A DNA stretch of 64,000 bases from assembly GCA_030378105.1 (NCBI GenBank), contig JAUCGL010000002.1, positions 1 to 64,000 on the forward strand, read 5' to 3'. The notes under the pieces are model-generated. The model did no database searches and was not told where the DNA came from. It worked only from the letters and a program-made list of their open reading frames with translations. Every line of letters begins with the position of its first letter. Position 1 is the first letter of the stretch. The translations under genes and the position numbers were made by a program. The stretch comes from Candidatus Halobeggiatoa sp. HSG11 (GTDB taxonomy: Bacteria > Pseudomonadota > Gammaproteobacteria > Beggiatoales > Beggiatoaceae). Of this stretch, positions 8,325 to 15,591 are shown piece after piece.

Positions 8325-11153
8325 CTAAAAAAGCAAAAAGAGTCCAACAACTCGAAAACCGTAGATGTAGTCCCTACTGACTCGGAAGGGTCCGTCACGG
8401 TAAGCAGCACGAACACTGTTATCATAAGTGTACCATGAACCGCCACGCAGCACTCTGTATTCATTATCTTTTTTCCAAACGCTACCATCAATTGGAGCAT
8501 TTTTATAATTGTCATGCCAACCATCAGCACACCATTCCCAAATATTACCGGCAGTGTCATATAAACCGAATTGATTAACCTTAAAAGAACCTATTGATGA
8601 TGTATATTCAAATTTATCACCGCAATAATCATCACTACAATTAGCGTTATTTTTACCAATATCATCACCCCACCAATATTTGGTCTCAGTTCCAGCCCGT
8701 GCCGCATATTCCCATTCTGCTTCTGAAGGTAGCCGATATTCTCTACCAGTTTGTTTACTTAACCATTTAGTATAAGCCACAGCATTATCCCAAGAAATAC
8801 CAACAATAGGATGATTTTCATCAGTTAAGGCTGTACCAAGTTTTTTATAATAGTCATCTGTTCCAGTTTTAATATTATATTGATTACCTTCCTCTAACCA
8901 TTCTGGAAAATTACCACCAGTTGCCTCAGCAAAACGTAAATATTCCTCAACAGTCACCTCAAACTGCCCCATTGCAAACTGATAATCAATATTTACCTCA
9001 TGCACTGGCTTTTCATTATCATAACCACCACCCTGAATATCACCCATCCGAAAACTCCCAGCCGGAATCCATACCATCTTCGGCCCCAAACCACCATCTT
9101 TCAAACGGTCTTGAAATACCTCTATCTTAACCTCTTTTGCCGGCTTCACAGGCAACAAATCAACCTGATTCCATCCCTTCGGCTCAAACTGCAATCTATT
9201 ATAACTTGCTTCAACCACCACCAAAAACACCACAAACAACCCAACCGTCAAATAACTCGGCAACCTCAACAAATTGGACGGTTCAATCAACTCACGCATC
9301 ATCTTAGGAACCTTCACCGCCAACCTATCACCAACAAACGACAAAAACACATAATCCCGCAACGGCTTCGACTTTGCACCAAACAACCGCTTAATCAAAC
9401 TTGGAAACTTCGTAACAATTTGCAACTCAAAATCAGACCTCGGTTTATCCTGAGCAGTCAACAATAAATCCTGCAAACTCAAACGAATAGCCTTCTCCTG
9501 CTCCAAAGACAAATCCCATATTAACCGCTCCCGCAACCAATCAGGCATATACCCATACCGAAACCAAGGCAAACGTGCCAATAAACCCAACCGCTCCTCA
9601 GTCAACAAACCCAATTGCTCACCCAAATACAGCGTCAACTGCCAACGTAACTCAGGATAAATAGCACAAGCACTAAACCAATAATTGCCCTTCTCCCCCA
9701 GAAAATCTCGTACCTGTTCAAGTAATTCAGTCAACACCGCAGCATCCGGTGCATGATGTTCAAGCCAACGCCGTGGACGCTCCTGCAAATACTCAGGAAA
9801 CTCCCCAGAATCAGTTGGTTGCCAAATATCAGTCTGTCCAACCAATCCCTGTAACCCAGCCTCATTAGCAGGCAAAATAAGAAAATCAGCCCCAGCTAAA
9901 ATTTGCTCTTGATAGCCCCATTGCTCAGGACTTTCCAAAGTTAATAATGCCTTTTGCGACCATGAAAATTGCTCAATCCAATTAACAACCTGACCAGTTA
10001 TAGGATTAACCAACCCATTGCCATCAGAAAAAATCAGCAACCGATGATTGGGATAATGCTGGGCTAATTCCGAAAGAGTGAGTGGAACTGGTTTGAGACC
10101 TGTCAGGTTTCCAAAACCTGACAGGTCTGGATATAAACGACGTGGAACCGTATCAAAATAATAACGTATAACTGAAACTTCATCAGCAACTATTTGATTA
10201 ATCAAAGAATTAACTAACTGAGTTTGATGGTCATTAAAAGTCGTTCTATCTATCAAAGCCAAATATTCTGGCCGAATTTTAATCGTACCAGTTATCGGCG
10301 TGAACCAACCAGCTTGAATAGTTTTAGCAACCGTTGCATCAACATCCAAAAAATTTGCTGGCACAGAAATATGTTTACGTAACTGTTGAGATGTTCGTGC
10401 CAAACTAACTGATTTAAAAAACGTATTTTCTATAGCCTGAACTGGTAAATTTTTTACATCCGGCGGTTCTTTAGTTGATTGCCTTGTTAAAAACAGTTGA
10501 ATTCGATACCACCACCATAAAAACCAAAGTAATGGCACAAGTAACAAAAATTCTGCTGGCGGTAACTTATCCCATACAGCCGGAATAACCGGTACATCTG
10601 GTAGTTGGATTACCTCTTCGTTCTCAAGTGCTGGTTGAACAGGCTGAACAGTTTCATCAATATTTGGTTGAACTGGTTGAGTTATGTTACTTGGTTGTGT
10701 TGGTTTAGGAACCTCTTCATCCTTCGGAAAATAAGTTGTATTTACCCAATAAATTCCCGATAACAATACAATAATTAAAACAGTCCATTTCCATAAACGT
10801 ATATTTTTAAAAATTGAGACTACCAAACCTGACAGGTTTAAATCTCGTATATTATTACCTGAATTATCAATATGTGTTTCAGTTTCAACCACAATTTCAA
10901 CTTGCTGAAACTGACCAACCCATTTATCAAAATACGTATCAAATTCAGCCTGTTCTTGAGGTGAATGACAAAGAATTGGAGCCAATAACATCCGCAGTTC
11001 AGACAAATCAGACGGCAATTCACCTCGTGCTGCCAGAGCCAAAACCAAATCCTGTGCAGCAATATACTGTGTCGCCCCAATGTTATAGCCGGCAAAACGC
11101 AAATCATCTATTAAAGTGATTAATTTTTTGGTTAGAATGTCTTCTATATTCAT
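8325..11153 (-). CDS. Membrane protein: CoxE-like N-terminus, vWA-like middle, C-terminal FGE-fold (SUMF1-like) domain
   Basis: This 942-residue protein is composite. Residues 1-85 match the helical N-terminus of CoxE/vWA-type MoxR partners (LRFAGYNIGATQYIAA..., then CHSPQEQAEFDTYFDKW). Membrane segments follow at ~121-141 and ~199-222, separated by a QPVQP-rich linker, and a third lies before the C-terminal domain (LTVGLFVVFLVVVEASY). Residues ~330-430 include RLLIFSDGNG, reminiscent of a diverged vWA strand. The last ~250 residues are a formylglycine-generating-enzyme (SUMF1/EgtB/PvdO) fold: MVWIPAGSFRMGD, RLPSEAEWEYAARAG, GNIWEWCADGWHD, RVLRGGSWYTYD and YGFRVVG. The Cys pair that real FGE uses after RGGSW is absent here, so catalysis of formylglycine formation is unlikely; the fold probably binds ligand or protein. 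A palindromic repeat contributes in-frame residues ~343-353. Its ATG overlaps the upstream stop (TAATG), indicating coupling within the conflict-type cluster. Confidence 0.75.
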   Translation of the reverse strand: MNIEDILTKKLITLIDDLRFAGYNIGATQYIAAQDLVLALAARGELPSDLSELRMLLAPILCHSPQEQAEFDTYFDKWVGQFQQVEIVVETETHIDNSGNNIRDLNLSGLVVSIFKNIRLWKWTVLIIVLLSGIYWVNTTYFPKDEEVPKPTQPSNITQPVQPNIDETVQPVQPALENEEVIQLPDVPVIPAVWDKLPPAEFLLLVPLLWFLWWWYRIQLFLTRQSTKEPPDVKNLPVQAIENTFFKSVSLARTSQQLRKHISVPANFLDVDATVAKTIQAGWFTPITGTIKIRPEYLALIDRTTFNDHQTQLVNSLINQIVADEVSVIRYYFDTVPRRLYPDLSGFGNLTGLKPVPLTLSELAQHYPNHRLLIFSDGNGLVNPITGQVVNWIEQFSWSQKALLTLESPEQWGYQEQILAGADFLILPANEAGLQGLVGQTDIWQPTDSGEFPEYLQERPRRWLEHHAPDAAVLTELLEQVRDFLGEKGNYWFSACAIYPELRWQLTLYLGEQLGLLTEERLGLLARLPWFRYGYMPDWLRERLIWDLSLEQEKAIRLSLQDLLLTAQDKPRSDFELQIVTKFPSLIKRLFGAKSKPLRDYVFLSFVGDRLAVKVPKMMRELIEPSNLLRLPSYLTVGLFVVFLVVVEASYNRLQFEPKGWNQVDLLPVKPAKEVKIEVFQDRLKDGGLGPKMVWIPAGSFRMGDIQGGGYDNEKPVHEVNIDYQFAMGQFEVTVEEYLRFAEATGGNFPEWLEEGNQYNIKTGTDDYYKKLGTALTDENHPIVGISWDNAVAYTKWLSKQTGREYRLPSEAEWEYAARAGTETKYWWGDDIGKNNANCSDDYCGDKFEYTSSIGSFKVNQFGLYDTAGNIWEWCADGWHDNYKNAPIDGSVWKKDNEYRVLRGGSWYTYDNSVRAAYRDGPFRVSRDYIYGFRVVGLFLLF
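10096..10128. repeat. GACCTGTCAGG palindrome inside a coding region
   Basis: This 33-base palindrome belongs to the same family as 4706-4738 and 34999-35031, but lies in frame in the FGE-fold gene, where it encodes DLSGFGNLTGL. A half-palindrome of the same type lies at 10825-10840 and encodes part of LNLSGLV. Neither breaks the reading frame. Confidence 0.8.
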
Positions 11154-11392
11154 TATGCAGCTAACAATCTGACGCTTAAAACTTCGTTTTCAGTGAAAGA
11201 TTGGATTGCTGATTCAGGAACAGTTATTACAGCTATTGTATCTCCGAGTGCATTGAACACTTCCAATGAATAACCATCTTCATATTCAGAAACAGGATAA
11301 TATTCAACAACAGTTGCAATATCTCCTTTTTTCAAGTTTTTTTCAGGAATATCTTTGTTAAGAACGACTTCTTCAAATAATTTGTATTTCAT
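11153..11392 (-). CDS. DUF4926-like small protein
   Basis: The 79-residue protein begins KLFEEVVLNKDIPEKNLKKGDIATVVEYY, the pattern of DUF4926: an SH3-like beta fold with a conserved LKKGDxGTVVE core, followed by YSLEVFNALGDTIAVITV. The function of the family is unknown; members are often seen beside toxin-antitoxin or conflict genes. The stop overlaps the start of the FGE-fold gene by one base (TAATG). No clear ribosome binding site is visible. Confidence 0.7.
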   Translation of the reverse strand: MKYKLFEEVVLNKDIPEKNLKKGDIATVVEYYPVSEYEDGYSLEVFNALGDTIAVITVPESAIQSFTENEVLSVRLLAA

Positions 11393-11425
11393 ATCATTTT
11401 GTTAGGGTACATAAAAATTAAATAT

Positions 11426-11553
11426 CGTTCCCAAACTCTTGTTTGGGAACGCACTGCCAAAAAGCTCCGCTTCGTCATTAATAATGATATACCATAACCT
11501 CAATCAAAGCAGAGCTTTAACAACATTGGGTTCCCAAACAGGAGTTTGGGAAC
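11426..11553. repeat. GTTCCCAAAC/GTTTGGGAAC repeat element
   Basis: Two copies of a small palindrome (GTTCCCAAACTCTTGTTTGGGAAC on the left, GTTCCCAAACAGG... on the right) bracket an ~75-base centre with its own imperfect pairing (AAAGCTCCGCTT against AAAGCAGAGCTTT). A short related piece lies near 23207. A composite repeat at 11566-11615 (TTTTGGCC...TATCTGAAAAG) recurs inverted at 34976-35000. It separates the nuclease-like gene from the DUF4926-like gene. Confidence 0.6.
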
Positions 11554-11618
11554 AATAATGAAAGTTCTCAGACCTTGCAGGTCTTTTGGCCAAAATATTT
11601 ATCTGAAAAGCTATAGAA

Positions 11619-12254
11619 CTATTCTTCACTTAATGCAACCTGCTCTAACCGTTTCAACACACTAAAAACCGTATATAATTCATTGCCCGGATTCCGCAGT
11701 TCAAACACCCTAGACAAAGCATACTGTGGAACATCACCCTTAACCAATTTGATAAAAACAAAACTTCCACCGGTTGTTATCATGCCAAAACAAGGTTTAT
11801 CTTGATTATCATTAACCAACATATAGGCCAATATTTGTGCCAATCCAGCTTCAATCGAAAAGGCCGCCTGTTTTGATTCAATAACCATGACCCAAAATTG
11901 CTCTTTCAAAACCAAAACATCAATTTTCCCCTCAACAATCATATCGCCATCCATATTGGAAACTTTAATTGAATATTCTGATTTAGTATGAAGAGGATAC
12001 GAATAAAAATCAGTGAGATGTAATAATGGCCCCAGTATCGCCATTTTAACCGTGTCTTCAAGTAACGGAGGATACTTTATCAAATTGAAATAACTCTCTT
12101 TTATTCGATTAATAACCTGTTTATCTAAATCGGTTATTTTTGGCAATTCTGTTTGCCACTCAGAAAAAAACTGCTCATTATCCTCAAGTTGAAGACCAAA
12201 TTTAGTTTCCAAGTCATGTAATGAAATATCTGTTGCACGAATTGTTTGACTCAT
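11619..12254 (-). CDS. PD-(D/E)XK nuclease-like protein paired with MoxR
   Basis: In this 211-residue protein, residues ~108-128 read EGKIDVLVL then VMVIESKQ. This is the D-(x13)-ExK core of the PD-(D/E)XK nuclease fold (D112, E126, K128), with a candidate upstream acidic residue at E66. It resembles the N-terminal nuclease part of type I restriction R subunits but has no helicase. The ATG overlaps the MoxR stop by four bases (ATGA), showing translational coupling. With the core motif intact it may be a DNA-cutting effector of the cluster, but nuclease activity is inferred only. Confidence 0.65.
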   Translation of the reverse strand: MSQTIRATDISLHDLETKFGLQLEDNEQFFSEWQTELPKITDLDKQVINRIKESYFNLIKYPPLLEDTVKMAILGPLLHLTDFYSYPLHTKSEYSIKVSNMDGDMIVEGKIDVLVLKEQFWVMVIESKQAAFSIEAGLAQILAYMLVNDNQDKPCFGMITTGGSFVFIKLVKGDVPQYALSRVFELRNPGNELYTVFSVLKRLEQVALSEE

Positions 12255-13225
12255 CGTAAAATATCCTTTGCCTTATCAGTATCTTCCTTCATTTTAACCA
12301 AGCTACTCAAACTATCCAACACACAATCAGGATTATCTGCAATCGGATTATCCGCATCAGGATACATCTCACGCAACACCATCAACCAATTAAGTAACTC
12401 AGCAGTTGAAGGCTTTTTCCGCAAGTTCCCATTTCGCAATCGTAAAAATATCTCCAAAGCTTGATTGAGAAACTCATCACTAGCAAACGTCCCCAAACGA
12501 GCAGTAATAATTTTCTCCAAATCAGTTTCGTCAGGAAAAGGAACATTATAATAAATACAACGCCGTAAAAATGCTTCCGGCAATGGCTTCTCCGAATTAC
12601 TTGTCAATACTAATATTGGCGACATATTCTCGGTTATTTTTATTTCTGTATTTCTTAATTCTGGAATTCGAAAATATAAGTTCTCAATTTCATTAAGAAT
12701 ATCATTAGGAAAATCTAACGGAGCTTTATCAATTTCATCAACCAACACCACTGAACGGCAAGGCTCAACATGCTCAAATTCATTTGGCAAATAATTCTGA
12801 ACTATTTCAAGTGGATTAGTGCGTATAATCGCTTCACCCAAAGCATTATAAGTAACATAATCAACACTGTGTTTCTGTACTCCTTGTTCACCCAATTGAG
12901 CCGCCTGTGCATCATGAAACCGTCCCAGTGCATCATAAAAATAGAATAAATCTTTAGCAGTAGAAGTTGATTTAGTCTCAAATTTAAGTGGTTGTCCTAA
13001 ACCCAATTGATAAGCTAGGCTATATGCCAATTGAGTTTTTCCAGTTCCCGGCTCTCCAGTCAATAACAACGGTTGCCCCAATAGCAATGCAACATTCACC
13101 GCCTTAACCAAACCTTCATCCGGCAAATAAGCTTCAGGATGTGTTTGAGTATTTTGGCGTGCTGCTGGTAATTCAACTGGTGTTACTGGCGATTGTTTCG
13201 GTGGTTTTTCTGTGTAAAAGTTCAT
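12251..13225 (-). CDS. MoxR-family AAA+ ATPase
   Basis: The 324-residue protein has Walker A GEPGTGKT at 57-64, Walker B VVLVDEID at 159-166, a sensor-1 segment (LVLTSNSEKPLP) at ~205-216 and an arginine pair (FLRRC) after it. The KFETKSTSTAKDLFYFYDALGRF segment (~81-103) is typical of the MoxR branch in vWA/MoxR conflict systems rather than metabolic MoxR. The first ~35 residues are disordered, rich in Pro, Gln and Thr. It is coupled to the nuclease-like gene (ATGA overlap). MoxR proteins remodel vWA-bearing partners; here the CoxE-like FGE-fold protein three genes downstream is the natural partner. Confidence 0.88.
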   Translation of the reverse strand: MNFYTEKPPKQSPVTPVELPAARQNTQTHPEAYLPDEGLVKAVNVALLLGQPLLLTGEPGTGKTQLAYSLAYQLGLGQPLKFETKSTSTAKDLFYFYDALGRFHDAQAAQLGEQGVQKHSVDYVTYNALGEAIIRTNPLEIVQNYLPNEFEHVEPCRSVVLVDEIDKAPLDFPNDILNEIENLYFRIPELRNTEIKITENMSPILVLTSNSEKPLPEAFLRRCIYYNVPFPDETDLEKIITARLGTFASDEFLNQALEIFLRLRNGNLRKKPSTAELLNWLMVLREMYPDADNPIADNPDCVLDSLSSLVKMKEDTDKAKDILR

Positions 13226-13235
13226 GGTTTATTCT

Positions 13236-13455
13236 CTGTTTTCTTATTGTCTGAATCAGGATTTTCGTTAATGAAGAGCCGTTTTGTTTTATTCGATTAT
13301 TTCGTTAATTAGTTGTACTTGGTTGTCTATTGTCTGAATCATGATTCACAGGATTAAAGGATTTTCAGGATTAAAAAATAAATTCATTGGTTTAAAGGTT
13401 TTAAATTCTGTTAATTCTTTAATTCTGTTAATTCTGATTCAGGCAACTAAAATAT
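13236..13455. repeat. Low-complexity CTGAATCAGGATT repeat region
   Basis: The stretch between MoxR and the caspase gene carries TGTCTGAATCAGGATT and TGTCTGAATCATGATT, short echoes of AGGATTAAAGGATTTTCAGG, and two copies of AATTCTGTTAATTCT, closing with TTCTGATTCAGGCAA, an inverted echo of the left end. It has no coding frame. Confidence 0.55.
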
Positions 13456-13468
13456 TCTTCAACCTATT

Positions 13469-13570
13469 TATAGCGTTTCCCGATTAAATAGATTTTGTAA
13501 TACAAAATAAATAATTGATATTTTTGTAGAATTTAATTAATAATTAACCATTCATAATTAAGAATTGCTA
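13469..13570. repeat. Dispersed 3'-end repeat, diverged copy
   Basis: This copy runs from TATAGCGTTTCCCGATTAAA to AATTAAGAATTGCT and aligns along its length with the 99-bp repeats at 21042-21140 and 30977-31075, though the middle is diverged. Its end abuts the stop codon of the caspase gene (13573-13575). Confidence 0.7.
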
Positions 13571-13572
13571 TA

Positions 13573-15132
13573 TCATTCTCTAAATACATCTGGTGGAAAT
13601 TCTTCCAGTATTTTCCTGAGTTCTCTAGATAAATCACACATTGGTATTGTTGCATCCGATGATTTGAAAAGATAAGCAATTTTTGGTTGCACGATATCCA
13701 AAACACTTGTATGCAAATGATCCCTTGCCCATGCCTCAACATCCTCTTTTTCAATGTTTGTTAATTCTGGCAGCACAAGACCATTTATACCAAATGTATC
13801 TAAAAAGTTTTTAGTTGCGAGTTGTTTGAATTCCTGCCTTATTTGGTCATTAATAGATTGTTTTTTAAATCGACTAAAAAGACCGGTTGGTTTTATATTT
13901 TTATAATTAAAATAAAGACATATTAACAATAAATGATTATATTCTTTTGGAAACTTCAATTTTGCCCAAAATTCAATAAAATTATGAATAGCTTTGATTC
14001 CTCCACATCGTGACCAATTTTTAGTACACATATCAGTATGAAAAATAACCGGATTTTGTTCCATAATAATAGCATCAACGATTTCAGAGAGTGGAGCAAA
14101 AGGATTTATTTTTAAACTGGTAGCCAATTGTTCAGAAATTTCTTGTTGCAAATCAACGCTATTAGAAAAATTGCAATGAACAAAATAAGGAGTTATATCA
14201 TTTTCAGGCACAACTTTGGGAAGATAATGATAAACAAGGCGGTCTATAAACCTATCATTACATTGATTTTCATTACTATGAATTAAACATAACAATGGCA
14301 AGTTTTTATTATTATGTATTGCTCTACCTAATTTGGCTTCTTGTGATCTACGATCAGGTAAATGATGGCGTAAATCATTATTTATTTTATATTTTTTATT
14401 AGTTGTAACAATCTTTTTATAAGCCCTGTTTTTACAAATCCCCAATTTATCCGGCGAACCATGACTACTTATCTGAGGTTCAGGCAAATTTTTGTCAAGC
14501 AATTGTTTTTCCAAATGATTGCTTATATCTTGAAAAGTAAGAAATTCACCAGCATTTTTAATACCTTTACCCAAAACATCTAATAATTCATGAGTAAATG
14601 CGGTACAATCTTGATTATCTGGAGATGTATCTTTGGCAGCTTTATTAGAAGAAGAAGCGACAATAAAAAATACATTTTTACTTTTAGTATCAATCTTTTC
14701 CTTTAATCTAGCACTAAAGCAACAATCAATAATAAAAATAATATTTTTAGCTTTAGTTTCTTGGATAACTAAATCAACTAATTTGTTTGATTCGATTGCT
14801 CTTGTACAGTGCTTTTTTAAAACAGTTGTTCTTTTAGTCGCTAAATAAAAGCTGTTTTTAGGAATGCCATGCCCGGCATAATACACAATAATCGTATCCG
14901 AAGCTTTGGGAAATATATCAATAGTTTCCTCAATAATTGTATCAAAATCATCTTTATCTAAGACTGGATGAATATTTTTTGCATTAATTCCAACAACTTC
15001 ATTTAACGATTTATGCAATTCCACCAGATTATTTTTCACATTGGGTAAATTAGGTAAATTATCATCCGCAGCATCAAATTTACTTGCCCCAATCAGAATA
15101 ACCTGAGTATTTTTTGGAGCAATCAATTTCAT
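13573..15132 (-). CDS. Caspase-family (C14) peptidase with iSTAND-like domain
   Basis: Residues ~8-210 of this 519-residue protein are a caspase-fold peptidase: catalytic His88 in YYAGHG and catalytic Cys138 in IIDCCFSA (Cys137 also present). Both are intact. Residues ~265-430 look like the inactive STAND (iSTAND) module: LCLIHSNENQCNDRFIDRLV stands where a P-loop would be but lacks its GK[ST]. No signal peptide is seen, so it is cytoplasmic. Bacterial caspases in such contexts are regulated effectors that cleave proteins after a trigger, often causing growth arrest or death of the infected cell. Its ATG overlaps the stop of the EACC1-like gene by four bases. The target and trigger are unknown; membership of the same unit as the MoxR gene 347 bases away is an inference. 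Confidence 0.82.
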   Translation of the reverse strand: MKLIAPKNTQVILIGASKFDAADDNLPNLPNVKNNLVELHKSLNEVVGINAKNIHPVLDKDDFDTIIEETIDIFPKASDTIIVYYAGHGIPKNSFYLATKRTTVLKKHCTRAIESNKLVDLVIQETKAKNIIFIIDCCFSARLKEKIDTKSKNVFFIVASSSNKAAKDTSPDNQDCTAFTHELLDVLGKGIKNAGEFLTFQDISNHLEKQLLDKNLPEPQISSHGSPDKLGICKNRAYKKIVTTNKKYKINNDLRHHLPDRRSQEAKLGRAIHNNKNLPLLCLIHSNENQCNDRFIDRLVYHYLPKVVPENDITPYFVHCNFSNSVDLQQEISEQLATSLKINPFAPLSEIVDAIIMEQNPVIFHTDMCTKNWSRCGGIKAIHNFIEFWAKLKFPKEYNHLLLICLYFNYKNIKPTGLFSRFKKQSINDQIRQEFKQLATKNFLDTFGINGLVLPELTNIEKEDVEAWARDHLHTSVLDIVQPKIAYLFKSSDATIPMCDLSRELRKILEEFPPDVFRE

Positions 15133-15488
15133 TGTTTTTCCTTACAAAATAATGTCCGTATCTGCTCAACCATCGCCTGAATTTTTGGATCGTTGCCCAA
15201 CAACTGTTCAGAAATAGTCTGTAATTTGGGACAGATCATAATGTGATTATATCCATACCAAGTTTTCAAAAACTCAAGCAGTGACTTAAAATCATCAAAT
15301 GTTTGCAAACAAGTAACAATAGTATCAATATCAGGGACAAAGCCCATATCACCCTTGGCTGGCGGCAACTCTTTTCTCTTAACCTCCAACCCATTAATAT
15401 TAGCTCGCTCCAACCAATCTATCAAATCCTCTAAAGAATCCTCATTGGCATCTTCACCTGCTAAACGTAATTCTAATTCTATACTCAT
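15129..15488 (-). CDS. EACC1-like effector-associated protein
   Basis: This 119-residue protein matches the pattern of the effector-associated constant component EACC1: an N-terminal strand (MSIELELRLAG), a helix (EDLIDWLERANI), a strand with basic residues, PPAKGDMGFVPDIDTIV, and a helical end. Such proteins are found immediately upstream of caspase or trypsin effectors and are thought to control them. A GGAG lies at good spacing before the ATG at 15488, and the stop is fused to the caspase start (ATGA). The assignment rests on pattern and context, not on a profile search. Confidence 0.5.
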   Translation of the reverse strand: MSIELELRLAGEDANEDSLEDLIDWLERANINGLEVKRKELPPAKGDMGFVPDIDTIVTCLQTFDDFKSLLEFLKTWYGYNHIMICPKLQTISEQLLGNDPKIQAMVEQIRTLFCKEKQ

Positions 15489-15591
15489 AAAAAAACTCCA
15501 GTGTATTTTATACTAATTGATGTTACACAGAAATCAATAGATTGCCAAAATACAAAATTTATTTTGCAACAAATGAAAACTCCATAATAAC

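Noticed and set aside
8325-9100. Sulfatase-activating formylglycine-generating enzyme
   Set aside because: The fold is right but the cysteines after RGGSW are missing and no sulfatase gene is nearby.
9000-9467. Plus-strand ORFs opposite the FGE-fold gene
   Set aside because: They are low-complexity (His/Gln/Asn-rich) mirror frames of a well-supported minus-strand gene with no ribosome sites.
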